The position numbers and the translations under genes are program-made. A stretch of DNA of 41,179 bases from Streptomyces luteolus (GTDB lineage: Bacteria; Actinomycetota; Actinomycetes; Streptomycetales; Streptomycetaceae), in NCBI RefSeq assembly GCF_029968015.1, contig NZ_JASCIS010000062.1, positions 1 through 41,179 on the forward strand, read 5' to 3'. Below the pieces are notes generated by a model. That model saw only the letters and a list, made by a program, of their open reading frames with translations. It ran no database searches and had not been told where the DNA came from. Position 1 is the stretch's first letter. Every line of letters starts with the position of its first letter. Below, piece after piece: positions 33,940 through 41,179 of the stretch.

Positions 33940-35520
33940 TCAGAACCGCTCCGTCGGCTCGTAGGCCCCCCACACCACCCGCAGCGCCCCGCACACCTCG
34001 CCGACCGTGGCCCGCGCCCGGAGCGCCTCCTTCATCGGGTACAGGGTGTTCGCGTCCCCCGCCGCCGCCTCCCGCAGCGCCGCGAGGGCCGAGTCGACCG
34101 CCGCCCCGTCCCGGGAGGCGCGCAGTTCGGCGAGGCGGCGCACCTGCCGGGCCTCAAGGGCCGGGTCGACCCGCAGCGGCTCGTACCGCTCCTCCGCGTC
34201 GGACGCGAAGCGGTTGACGCCGACGACCACGCGCTCACCCGCCTCCGTCTCCCGCGCGACGCGGTACGCGTTCCGCTCGATCTCGCCCTTCTGGAAGCCC
34301 TGCTCGATCGCGGCGACCGCACCGCCCAACTCCTCGACGCGGCTCATGAGTTCAACGGCCGCCGCCTCCACCTCGTCCGTCATCCGCTCCACCACGTACG
34401 AACCCGCGAACGGGTCGACGGTCGCCGTCACGTCGGTCTCGTACGCGAGGACCTGCTGGGTGCGCAGGGCGAGTCGGGCGGACTTGTCGGTGGGCAGGGC
34501 GAGGGCCTCGTCGAAGGCGTTGGTGTGCAGCGACTGGGTGCCGCCGAGGACCGCGCCGAGGCCCTGGACGGCGACCCGCACCAGGTTCACCTCGGGCTGC
34601 TGCGCGGTCAGCTGCACCCCGGCGGTCTGCGTGTGGAAGCGCAGCATCTGCGACTTGGGCTCGCGCGCGCCGAACTCCTCGCGCATCACCCGGGCCCACA
34701 TCCGGCGCGCGGCCCGGAACTTGGCGACCTCTTCGAGGAGCGTCGTACGGGCCACGAAGAAGAACGACAGGCGGGGCGCGAAGGCGTCCACGTCCATGCC
34801 CGCGGCGAGCGCCGTGCGGACGTACGCGATGCCGTCGGCGAGGGTGAAGGCGATCTCCTGCGCGGGCGAGGCCCCGGCCTCGGCCATGTGGTAGCCGGAG
34901 ATCGAGATGGTGTTCCACTTCGGCAGCTCGGCCGCGCAGTACCGGAACAGGTCCGAGGTGAGCCGCAGCGAGGGCGCGGGCGGGAAGATGTACGTGCCGC
35001 GCGCGATGTACTCCTTGAGCACGTCGTTCTGGACCGTGCCCGTCAACCGCGCGGCGGACACGCCCTGTTCCTCGGCGACGAGCTGGTAGAGCAGGAGCAG
35101 CAGCGCGGCCGGGGCGTTGATCGTCATCGACGTGGAGACGCGGTCGAGGGGGATGCCGTCGAAGAGGGTCCGCATGTCGTCGAGCGAGTCGACGGCCACG
35201 CCGACCTTGCCGACCTCGCCCGCCGCGAGCGGGGCGTCGCTGTCGTGGCCCATCTGGGTAGGCAGGTCGAAGGCGACGGAGAGGCCGGTCGTGCCGTGCT
35301 CGATCAGCTGCCGGTAGCGGGCGTTGGACTCGGCGGCGGTGCCGAAACCGGCGTACTGCCGCATCGTCCAGGGCCGCCGGGTGTACATCGTCGGGTACAC
35401 GCCCCGCGTGAACGGGTACGCGCCGGGCTCGCCCAGCCGCCCCGCGGGATCCCAGCCCGCGAGCGACTCGGGGCCGTAGACCGGCTCGATGGGCAGACCC
35501 GACTCGGACTCGCGCGCCAT
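33940..35520 (-). CDS. Acyl-CoA mutase large subunit (methylmalonyl-CoA mutase family)
   Basis: A 526-residue TIM-barrel subunit of a B12-dependent acyl-CoA mutase. Visible: FTRGVYPTMYTRRPWTMRQY, AGFGTAAESNARYRQLIEHG, LSVAFDLPTQMGHDSDAPLA, VGKVGVAVDSLDDM, FPPAPSLRLTSDLFRY and ISISGYHMAEAGA. The Tyr of TMY, the Arg of PSLR and the His of GYHM match the substrate-binding set of methylmalonyl-CoA mutase; as I recall, isobutyryl-CoA mutase has Phe and Gln at the first two. The C-terminal cobalamin-binding domain (D-x-H-x-x-G) is absent, so a separate small subunit must exist elsewhere. ATG 35520 has GGGAGG upstream. An 18-bp palindrome upstream suggests repressor control. Confidence 0.9.
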   Translation of the reverse strand: MARESESGLPIEPVYGPESLAGWDPAGRLGEPGAYPFTRGVYPTMYTRRPWTMRQYAGFGTAAESNARYRQLIEHGTTGLSVAFDLPTQMGHDSDAPLAAGEVGKVGVAVDSLDDMRTLFDGIPLDRVSTSMTINAPAALLLLLYQLVAEEQGVSAARLTGTVQNDVLKEYIARGTYIFPPAPSLRLTSDLFRYCAAELPKWNTISISGYHMAEAGASPAQEIAFTLADGIAYVRTALAAGMDVDAFAPRLSFFFVARTTLLEEVAKFRAARRMWARVMREEFGAREPKSQMLRFHTQTAGVQLTAQQPEVNLVRVAVQGLGAVLGGTQSLHTNAFDEALALPTDKSARLALRTQQVLAYETDVTATVDPFAGSYVVERMTDEVEAAAVELMSRVEELGGAVAAIEQGFQKGEIERNAYRVARETEAGERVVVGVNRFASDAEERYEPLRVDPALEARQVRRLAELRASRDGAAVDSALAALREAAAGDANTLYPMKEALRARATVGEVCGALRVVWGAYEPTERF

Positions 35521-35545
35521 CTCTGTGCCTCCCGGAGGGACGGAC

Positions 35546-35563
35546 CCGTTTCGTACGAAACGG
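35546..35563. promoter_or_regulatory. Perfect 18-bp palindrome upstream of the mutase gene
   Basis: CCGTTTCGTACGAAACGG is its own reverse complement. It begins 26 bp before the mutase start codon, in the 110-bp gap shared with the divergent transpeptidase remnant. A second inverted repeat, GGAGCG-GTT-CGCTCC, follows at 35562-35576. The symmetry and size fit a TetR-type dimer operator; no candidate regulator is encoded next to it. Confidence 0.55.
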
Positions 35564-35630
35564 AGCGGTTCGCTCCCCATCATGCGCGGGAACCCTCCCA
35601 AAGGGGACACGACGGCAGGGGGGGCACGGC

Positions 35631-36187
35631 ATGGGTCGTACGAACGGGAGACGGGCGCGGGCGGGGACGTGGTGCGGGGCGGTGCTCGCCGTGGCGGGGC
35701 TGCTCTCGGGGTGCAAGGTGCACGCTGCGGGGACCGGCCCGGGCAACGGCGTCCATGTGGACGCGAAGCCGCCGGGCCGCTCGGCGTCCCCCGCCCCCGC
35801 GAAGCCCGCCCCGACGAAGCCCGCGCCGAGCGCCGCGCCGAAAGCCCCGGTCCTCGCGCCGGGCGCGCAGGGCACGAAGGTGCGGGAACTGCAGGCGCGG
35901 CTGCGGCAGATCGGCTGGTTCCCCAGGTACCCGACGGGCCGGTACGACGCGGGCACCGCGCGGGCCGTCAAGGGGTCCCCCGGCACCATGTGTCGACGCT
36001 CTACGACACTCCGATGCCGTACGCGATGTTCTTCAGCGGCGGCCAAGCCGTGCACTACTCCGCGGACTTCGCGGCGCGCGGCTACGCGGGCGCCTCGCAC
36101 GGCTGCGTGAACGTCCGGGACGAGAAGAAGATCGCCGCGCTCTTCGCGCAGGTCCGCAAGGGCGACAAGGTCGTCGTCCACTGGTGA
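35631..36187 (+). pseudogene. L,D-transpeptidase lipoprotein remnant (internal deletion and frameshift)
   Basis: The first frame (ATG 35631) gives a lipoprotein signal with GLLSGC, a Pro/Ala/Lys-rich linker and most of a peptidoglycan-binding domain (VLAPGAQGTKVRELQARLRQ, then IGWFPRYPTGRYDAGTARAV). Near 35972 the homology continues in a different frame with HHVSTLYDTPMPYAMFFSGG and the YkuD catalytic end GYAGASHGCVNVRDEKKIAA to the stop at 36187. The middle part, including the end of the peptidoglycan-binding domain and the start of the catalytic domain (very roughly 100 residues), is missing, and the two parts are out of frame. Intact family members cross-link peptidoglycan stem peptides outside the membrane; this copy should be inactive. 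The first frame alone runs to a stop at 36110. Confidence 0.75.
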
Positions 36188-36241
36188 GAGCTTCAGGCCA
36201 GGAAGGGCCAACAAGGGGCGATAAGGGCCGATAAGAGGAGG

Positions 36242-36280
36242 GGCGGAGGTGGGACCGGGGGAACGTGTCCCACCCCCGCC
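36242..36280. terminator. Strong stem-loop between convergent genes
   Basis: GGCGG (42-46 of this block) and GGTGGGAC (36248-36255) pair with GTCCCACC (36267-36274) and CCGCC (36276-36280), 13 base pairs with one mismatch. It separates the transpeptidase remnant from the convergent membrane protein gene and may work for both strands. Confidence 0.7.
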
Positions 36281-36403
36281 ATTTGCGCTGGAGCCGTGGG
36301 GTACGGGGGGAACCCCGGCTCGCGCGCGGCCGATGACCAGTCGGCTCACTTCTTACTGCGCCACCCCGCCGAAAACTGTCACACCCGGATGATCACGGTG
36401 AGG

Positions 36404-37606
36404 TCACGGATTTCCGGTGCCGTCGAGACCGGCCGTGGAGACCGTGCTCGGGGCTGTCCTGGTCGTGGCCGTCCTCGTCGTGGCCGTCCTCGTCGTGGCC
36501 GTCCTGGTCGTGCCACTCACCGTGGGAGTGGCGGAGCTAGGTGCGGTGGAGGCGGGCACGGCCGAGTCGGGCGAGACGATCGCCCCGGCCCCGCCGTTGC
36601 CCTCGTGCCGGTTGCCGCCGTCCGAGCCGTCGCCGCCGCCCTCGGAGCCGCGGCCCGAACCGCCGTCCCCGTCCTCGCCCCCGTCGCCGTCCCGGCCGGA
36701 GCCGCTCCTGTCGTCAGTGTTCCTGCCGTCGCCGGAGAGGGCCTGCCGGCAGAACTTCCGTACGCCTTCGGGCCCGCCCGCGGACTGCTCGATACGGCGC
36801 TTCTTCTCCGGGTCCATCGGCTTGCCCGCGAGATAGTCGCGACAGCCGGTGACCACGCGTGCGTACCACCGGGCCCGGTCGTCCTTCGGCAGAGCCGAGT
36901 CGGTGGGCTTCGGCGCGGTACCGCCCGGGTCGGACGGGGCGCCGCCGCCCTGCGAGGGGTGCCCGGAGCCCGGAGTGCCCTCGGTCGCGCCGTCCGGTGT
37001 CGCGGAACCGGAGTGCCCGCCCTCGGGGTCGGACGCGGAGGTGCTGGGTGACGGGGAGAGCAGCGGGTCGGGGTCGGAGGGCGCCGCGGAGACGGAGGCG
37101 CCGGGTCCGGGTTCGGGGCCGCGGTCGAAGGGCGTGGGGATGACACCGGCGCCGGCCATCGCGACCCCGCCGAGGGTGCAGGCTGCGAGCGCCGCGGCGA
37201 GGCCGTAGCGCACGGGTCTTCCCCAGCGCGTACGCGGCTTCCCGTCGGCTGTGCCAATGCGTACGGCACCGCTGTCACCGAGCACTCCGGCGGTGTCGCC
37301 GGGACCGGGACGGCCGCCGAGGACCCAGGTGCCGGGGGCGTCGTCTACACGCGTGGCATACGCACCGCGCGCGTCCCGGAAGGCCGCCAACGCGGCCGCC
37401 TCGCCGGGCAGTTCACCCCCGTCGGGATGCGGCCCGCGGGCGCTTTCCGGCTGCTGGGAGGGGTCTGCGCGGCGGGCGTCGCCGAGCACGGCGGAGAGGC
37501 GTTCGGCCTGGACACGGGCGTGATCGTCGACGGCGTCGAGGGGCTCGCCGCGGAGCAAACGCTCCGCCGCGTCCCCATCAAGCCAGTGGTCCCGCTCGTC
37601 GGCCAT
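36404..37606 (-). CDS. Membrane-anchored partner of the ECF sigma factor, with low-complexity extracellular part
   Basis: A 400-residue single-pass protein. The cytoplasmic part (1-130) starts MADERDHWLDGDAAERLLRG and is acidic; it lacks the H-x3-C-x2-C of zinc anti-sigma factors. One helix follows (VRYGLAAALAACTLGGVAMA, about 132-152). The outside part is Pro/Ser/Gly-rich, with one conserved-looking island (DRARWYARVVTGCRDYLAGK through GVRKFCRQALSG, about 247-300), whose two cysteines may form a disulphide. The C-terminus has a four-fold 15-nt T-A-T-T-R repeat. The ATG at 37606 overlaps the sigma stop (TGATG), so it is co-translated and is a likely regulator (anti-sigma-like) of that sigma factor; this is inference from context. 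Confidence 0.7.
   Translation of the reverse strand: MADERDHWLDGDAAERLLRGEPLDAVDDHARVQAERLSAVLGDARRADPSQQPESARGPHPDGGELPGEAAALAAFRDARGAYATRVDDAPGTWVLGGRPGPGDTAGVLGDSGAVRIGTADGKPRTRWGRPVRYGLAAALAACTLGGVAMAGAGVIPTPFDRGPEPGPGASVSAAPSDPDPLLSPSPSTSASDPEGGHSGSATPDGATEGTPGSGHPSQGGGAPSDPGGTAPKPTDSALPKDDRARWYARVVTGCRDYLAGKPMDPEKKRRIEQSAGGPEGVRKFCRQALSGDGRNTDDRSGSGRDGDGGEDGDGGSGRGSEGGGDGSDGGNRHEGNGGAGAIVSPDSAVPASTAPSSATPTVSGTTRTATTRTATTRTATTRTAPSTVSTAGLDGTGNP
36456..36515. repeat. Four 15-bp tandem repeats at the 3' end of the sigma-partner gene
   Basis: GTCCTCGTCGTGGCC and close variants, four copies, encoding (T-A-T-T-R)n on the minus strand close to the C-terminus. Confidence 0.92.
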
Positions 37607-38289
37607 CACATGTCCTTCTGCGTCCGCGAACGCGAATCCGTCACACCCGCCGGAAATTTGGGCGCCTGTCCGGCGCGGCCTCGGCCGGGTTGCGGGGGCA
37701 CGGCTCCGAGGCCGTCGGCTGCGTCGGCGCCGAGCAGTTCGGCGAGCTTCTTCAGACCCCGGTGCGCGGCGGTGCGCACGGCACCGGGGCGTTTGCCGAG
37801 GGTCTGCGCGGCGCTCTTCGCGTCGAGGCCGACGACGACGCGGAGCACCACGGCCTCGGCCTGGTCCTGCGGCAACTGCGATATCAGGGCAAGGGTGTCC
37901 CCGGTGGCGAGCGCCTCCATGGCCTCGCCCGCGGTGTCCGCCTCGCCGGGCTTCCCGGTGAGCTCCGTCTCGTCCCCGCCGATGGCCGGGCGGCGGCCGC
38001 GCATCCGGATGTGGTCGAGGGCGCGGTTGCGGGCGATACGCGCGGCCCAGCCGCGGAAGCGGTCGGCGTCGCCCTCGAACCGGTCGAGGTCGCGGGCGAT
38101 CTGCAGCCACGCCTCCGACGCCACGTCCTCGGCGTCGGGCTCGCCCACGAGCGTGCGTATGTATCCGAGCAGCCGTGGGTGCACGGCGCGGTACACAGTA
38201 CGGAACGCGGTCTCGTCACCGTTCTGTGCCGCAAGCACCGCGGCGGTCAGCTCCGCGTCGTCCCCCAACAACTCCCTCATCCTGCCCAT
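37606..38289 (-). CDS. ECF-type RNA polymerase sigma factor
   Basis: A 227-residue extracytoplasmic-function sigma factor. Region 2 spans about 20-100 (RTVYRAVHPRLLGYIRTLVG, EPDAEDVASEAWLQIARDLD, FRGWAARIARNRALDHIRMR) and region 4 about 130-190 (LISQLPQDQAEAVVLRVVVG, then LDAKSAAQTLGKRPGAVRTA, the DNA-binding helix pair). It directs polymerase to its own set of promoters. Start ATG 38289 or the ATG at 38280; neither has a strong ribosome site. It is followed without a gap by its membrane partner gene. The upstream region has short repeats that may include its own promoter. Confidence 0.9.
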   Translation of the reverse strand: MGRMRELLGDDAELTAAVLAAQNGDETAFRTVYRAVHPRLLGYIRTLVGEPDAEDVASEAWLQIARDLDRFEGDADRFRGWAARIARNRALDHIRMRGRRPAIGGDETELTGKPGEADTAGEAMEALATGDTLALISQLPQDQAEAVVLRVVVGLDAKSAAQTLGKRPGAVRTAAHRGLKKLAELLGADAADGLGAVPPQPGRGRAGQAPKFPAGVTDSRSRTQKDM

Positions 38290-38613
38290 TTCGCAGCCCA
38301 GCAGGAACAAGACGCTACGGCGTGAATGGCCCCCACGTCCATGTCTGCACAACGTGCAACCGCCGGGTGACACAGAGCGGTGTGACACAAAACCCAACGG
38401 CGGCGCTGAAGAGAGTACGGGCCTGTGCGGCCCGTGCCGTGCGACGGCCGGGGCCTCTCCTGTGGGGGGTGGCGGCCCCGGCCGATCGCTGGCGGCCTTC
38501 CGGGCGAGGCGCGCGGTCGATGCGATCCCCGCGGTCGATGCGATCCCCGCGATCGGCGCGATCGGCGCGAGGCCCCGCGATCGGCGCGAGGCCCCGCGAT
38601 CGGCCGCGATCCC
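38290..38613. other. Intergenic region with candidate control sites and short tandem repeats
   Basis: About 320 nt between the ECF sigma start and the lipoprotein stop. Near the sigma gene: an inverted repeat TGCAC-AAC-GTGCA (38346-38358) and two copies of GTGACACA (38367-38374, 38382-38389) 15 bp apart, possible regulatory sites. Further on: GCGGTCGATGCGATCCCC twice (38513-38548) and GCGATCGGCGCGAGGCCCC twice (38558-38595), the latter a 19-nt unit rich in the palindrome CGATCG. No gene is seen. Confidence 0.6.
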
Positions 38614-39336
38614 TCAGGAACCCAGCGTCTGCTTCAGCTTCCTGAGCTGCGCGTCGTACAGATCCTGCGGCAGCTCCGCCCGCTCCGGGTCGCTCAGGTG
38701 CAGCGCGAGGAAGAGCGCGAGCACGTTCCCCTGGCGTACGGCGGTCATCCGCAGCGGCACCCGCTGGCCCTGCGCCTTGCCGGTCATGGACCAGGCGACC
38801 GCCTCGTCCCCGCCGGACGGGGCCTCGTCGGTCCGCACGTCCACGTACTCGACGGTCGCGCCGCCGTTGTTCCCCGAGGTGCTGAACCCGTCGGCGCAGT
38901 CCTTCAGGGCCGTGCGGACGGCGGCGATCGTGGTGGCGGCGCCCTCGCCCTCGTACGAGAAGAGGCTGGTCGTCACGGCCAGGCCGCGTTCGGTGGTCGA
39001 GCCGTAGGACCGGCTGGACCAGGCCTTCGCCGCGGGGTTGCGCGCGACGCCGGAGCCGGTCATGTCGGCGAGCGGACGGCACTCCTCCCGGTCGGCCTTG
39101 GGGCGTACGGCGGGCTGGTCGTTGTCCTCCAGGCGGTAGCCGCGGACGTCGGTCCTGGTGGCGAGGGCGCCCGCGAGCCGGATCTCGGACGGGACGGGGG
39201 TGGCGGAGCTCTCCGTCGCCGAGGCGGCCGGGGTGTCCGGCTCGCTCGACCCGGCGGAGCATCCCGCGACACAGGCGAGGGCGACGGCTGCGGTGGCGAC
39301 GGCACGCAGGGGGCGTCGCATACGTATCTGCTTCAC
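38614..39336 (-). CDS. Putative lipoprotein
   Basis: A 240-residue exported lipoprotein. The signal MKQIRMRRPLRAVATAAVAL is followed by ACVAGC, a good lipobox with the cysteine near residue 26, then a Ser/Thr/Pro-rich linker. The mature part (about 50-240) is a single domain with predicted mixed alpha/beta structure (IRLAGALATRTDVRGYRLED, AVTTSLFSYEGEGAATTIAA, DLYDAQLRKLKQTLGS); it resembles unnamed Streptomyces surface lipoproteins, possibly of the sensor/PknH-like type. GTG 39336 or ATG 39321 may be the start. Its function is unknown. Confidence 0.82.
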   Translation of the reverse strand: MKQIRMRRPLRAVATAAVALACVAGCSAGSSEPDTPAASATESSATPVPSEIRLAGALATRTDVRGYRLEDNDQPAVRPKADREECRPLADMTGSGVARNPAAKAWSSRSYGSTTERGLAVTTSLFSYEGEGAATTIAAVRTALKDCADGFSTSGNNGGATVEYVDVRTDEAPSGGDEAVAWSMTGKAQGQRVPLRMTAVRQGNVLALFLALHLSDPERAELPQDLYDAQLRKLKQTLGS

Positions 39337-39509
39337 ATCCGTACTGCGCCACCCGCGCCCCGCCCGTCACTCGGCGCACTCCGCCCGGACCCGGATCCCG
39401 TGTCGATTCGGCGAACTTCGGCGAACACGGTGCGACGCGTCTGTGAGGGTTCCGGGGACCTGTCCCGAACCGGGTAATGATCTGCGCCTTCAGCGCGCAG
39501 TAGCCCTAC

Positions 39510-39890
39510 GTGACTGCACTCCAAGCAACGGCCGCCATGCCCGCGAAGCCCGCCCGCTGGGCCGCCGACTCCGTCTCGATGCTCCGCGAGGGCGCACGCC
39601 TGCGCCTGGACCACACCCCGCAGAGCCTGTGGAGCGTGGACCGGGTCATAGCCGAACTCCGCCGCGAGGACCCGCCGTACGAGGCGGTCGCCCACGCGCT
39701 GCGCGGATTCGGCGCGTACGCGGGCGAGGTCCTTGTCCGCGAACTGGGTGCGCTCTGGGAGGAGTCGGGCGACTCCTACTGGCTGCGCACGCCGGACGGC
39801 ACCCTCTGGGACCCGATCAGCGAGGCCCGCCGCACCTTCGAGGGCGAGGGGTCACTGCGCCTGCTGTGCCGGGACGCCACGGGCGGGTGA
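39510..39890 (+). CDS. Conserved hypothetical protein (DUF6278-like)
   Basis: A 126-residue soluble protein. It has the sequence LRLDHTPQSLWSVDRVIAEL followed by RREDPPYEAVAHALRGFGAY and AGEVLVRELGALW, then a DGTLWDPISEA segment. This order (LDYSPxSLxxVD, GxYxGEVL, W-x-P) is typical of a small protein family common in Streptomyces, which I recall under DUF6278 with some doubt. GTG 39510 is the longest start; ATG 39537 is also possible. No partner is evident. Confidence 0.65.
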   Translation: MTALQATAAMPAKPARWAADSVSMLREGARLRLDHTPQSLWSVDRVIAELRREDPPYEAVAHALRGFGAYAGEVLVRELGALWEESGDSYWLRTPDGTLWDPISEARRTFEGEGSLRLLCRDATGG

Positions 39891-39918
39891 CTCCCCTCGC
39901 GCGCAGGGGAGTTGAGGG

Positions 39919-40494
39919 TCACCCGTGTACCCGGGCCCGGCGTGACACCACCGCTCGTACGACCCGGCGCCCCTCCGTCGAGACGACCAGGGCCTGGCGC
40001 AGGCCGCCGCCGGGGGTGGCGAGGAGGTCCAGGACGCGGGTCTGGCGGCGGAGTTCGCCGGAGGTCAGCGGGCCGTCCGTGTCGGCCGGGGACGTCGCGT
40101 CGAGGAGGCGGTGGATCTGCAGGGACGCCGCCGAGCAGGCGTCCGCCCAGGCGCGCAGGTCTGGGGACGGGAAGCGGTCCGGGGTGGCCGACAGCATCCG
40201 GTGCACGAGGGCCGCGCCCTCGTCGGACGTCTCCCCCACCGTCGTCTCCCCTACGGTCGTCTCCCCTACGGTCGTCTCCCCCGCCGTCGCCTCCCCCACG
40301 GCCCCGTACGCCTTGCGGACCAGCGCGAGTTCCTCGCCCCAGCCCGCGCCGCCCGCGTCCAGGCTCGACCAGAGCGGGCGAAGGACGTCGTCGTCGGCCC
40401 CGCCGAGCAGCGGCAGGCAGCGGTCCAGGCAGGCGAGTCCGCCCGCGGCCAGACTTCGGTCGTCGGCCTGAGCGATCAGTTCCACCAGGCTCAT
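39919..40494 (-). CDS. Conserved hypothetical protein with internal 15-bp repeats
   Basis: A 191-residue helical, soluble protein of unknown function. The N-terminal half (LVELIAQADDRSLAAGGLAC) and the C-terminal half (SPDLRAWADACSAASLQIHR, LLATPGGGLRQALVVSTEGR) look conserved, with a hydrophobic core and no motif I know. The middle is a five-fold (G-E-T-T-V)-type repeat. ATG 40494 has GGAAGG eight bases upstream; the frame is open to 40524. Confidence 0.7.
   Translation of the reverse strand: MSLVELIAQADDRSLAAGGLACLDRCLPLLGGADDDVLRPLWSSLDAGGAGWGEELALVRKAYGAVGEATAGETTVGETTVGETTVGETSDEGAALVHRMLSATPDRFPSPDLRAWADACSAASLQIHRLLDATSPADTDGPLTSGELRRQTRVLDLLATPGGGLRQALVVSTEGRRVVRAVVSRRARVHG
40226..40300. 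repeat. Five 15-bp tandem repeats in a hypothetical gene
   Basis: GTCGTCTCCCCTACG and variants, five copies in a row, encoding (G-E-T-T-V)n in a linker between two apparently structured parts. Confidence 0.93.
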
Positions 40495-40620
40495 CGGGGT
40501 CGCCTTCCGTCGCGGACGCTGCACTTCCTGTTACTGCGTTCCGCTGGCCGAAAGCGTCACCCTCGTGGCCGAATCGTCACTGTCAGGACCGCCCGAAGTC
40601 ACTGCCGGGCCAGTCCGAAG

Positions 40621-41118
40621 TCACTGCCGGGGCAGTCCGAGCCGTTCCAGGAACCGGAAGAACAGCAGCTCGGCGGAGGGATCGGCGGGCGCCTGCAACA
40701 CCTTCACCAGGTCCGCCACCGGCGCGGGTTGCCGCCCCGCCTCCTCGGCCCAGGCCGCGGCCCGCTCCGCGGCGTCCTGCGGCGGCAGGAACAGATCGTC
40801 CGGCTCCTTGCCCTCGGCCGCGAGGAACGAGGCCATCCCGTCCCGCGCCAGGCACGCGTTCCACGCCCCGCTCCCCGGCCCCGCCGCCTCGACCGCCACG
40901 CACGCGCTGTCCATCACGAACCCGAAGAGCGCGGGCGCCCCGGAGTCCTCGGCGAGCTTCGCCATCGACCCGACGTCGGGGACGGAGGCCTCCCAGATCT
41001 GCCAGCCGTCGGCGCGCCGTTCGTGCAGCGCGAGCCCTTCGCGTGCGCCGCCGAGCGCGCCCAGTTCCGCAAGCGGCCGCTCGCCGTGACCCACGACGTA
41101 GTACCCCCAGAAGCCCAT
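40621..41118 (-). CDS. Conserved hypothetical protein
   Basis: A 165-residue soluble protein beginning MGFWGYYVVGHGERPLAELG and including DGWQIWEASVPDVGSMAKLA, APALFGFVMDSACVAVEAAG and FLPPQDAAERAAAWAEEAGR. No signal peptide, membrane helix or catalytic motif is visible. Streptomyces has many such proteins of 150-200 residues starting with a GYY-type strand. GGGGGAAG lies just upstream of ATG 41118. It is separated from the previous minus-strand gene by 126 nt, so it may be a separate unit. Function unknown. Confidence 0.78.
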   Translation of the reverse strand: MGFWGYYVVGHGERPLAELGALGGAREGLALHERRADGWQIWEASVPDVGSMAKLAEDSGAPALFGFVMDSACVAVEAAGPGSGAWNACLARDGMASFLAAEGKEPDDLFLPPQDAAERAAAWAEEAGRQPAPVADLVKVLQAPADPSAELLFFRFLERLGLPRQ

Positions 41119-41179
41119 CCCGCTTCCCCCTTGCCCCCGTGTCGGACGGTCGGCTCTGCAGTCAACTACCCCTCGCTAA

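Overview
The window is high-GC actinobacterial DNA, almost certainly from a Streptomyces chromosome. The signs are very high third-position GC, many GTG starts, 4-nt GTGA/ATGA gene overlaps, a large SARP/AfsR-type regulator, an ECF sigma/membrane-partner pair, a Streptomyces-type sialic-acid-like cell-wall locus, and no IS elements, tRNAs, rRNAs or CRISPR arrays that I can see.

Layout. (1) 1-2.2 kb: an M20 amidohydrolase followed by hairpins, then about 800 nt without a clear gene. (2) 2.2-5.1 kb: a three-gene, translationally coupled type VII secretion (ESX/WXG100-like) operon: a small ESX-like protein, a WXG protein with a glycine-rich body and a membrane protein. (3) 5.2-7.6 kb: a divergent pair of small operons. 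One holds two small conserved proteins, the second broken by a frameshift. The other holds an ABM-fold protein and an XRE/TPR regulator. A perfect 10-bp inverted repeat lies between them. (4) 7.9-16.6 kb: a nonulosonic-acid (Kdn/sialic-acid-like) cell-wall polymer locus: a sialyltransferase-like protein, NeuB, a NeuA-phosphatase fusion, a DUF6716-type glycosyltransferase, a GT2, a polysialyltransferase-like protein and a membrane acyltransferase. (5) 16.6-17.8 kb: a Uma2 nuclease-fold protein and a LysE exporter.

(6) 17.9-33.8 kb is the most interesting part: an apparently uncommon biosynthetic gene cluster. Its core is an indigoidine-synthetase-like single-module NRPS (A domain with an inserted flavin oxidase, then T and TE). 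Around it are serine O-acetyltransferase, a cysteine-synthase-type PLP enzyme, two intact ATP-grasp ligases, a third ATP-grasp homologue that has lost its nucleotide-binding core, an FMN reductase, an MFS and an EamA transporter, a short secreted peptide and a SARP activator. The IndA/IndB enzymes usual for indigoidine loci are absent. I infer a route in which serine is O-acetylated and turned into a beta-substituted alanine, a glutamine-derived oxidised unit is made on the NRPS, and amide ligases join building blocks; the product cannot be read from the sequence.

(7) 33.9-41.1 kb: a B12-dependent acyl-CoA mutase large subunit under an 18-bp palindrome, a decayed L,D-transpeptidase, an ECF sigma factor with its membrane partner, a lipoprotein and three conserved hypothetical genes.

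A feature running through the whole window is an unusual density of short tandem repeats. Units of 6, 9, 12, 15, 18, 27 or 30 nt occur inside coding regions, mostly at gene ends or linkers. Units of 13 and 19 nt, not multiples of three, occur only between genes.
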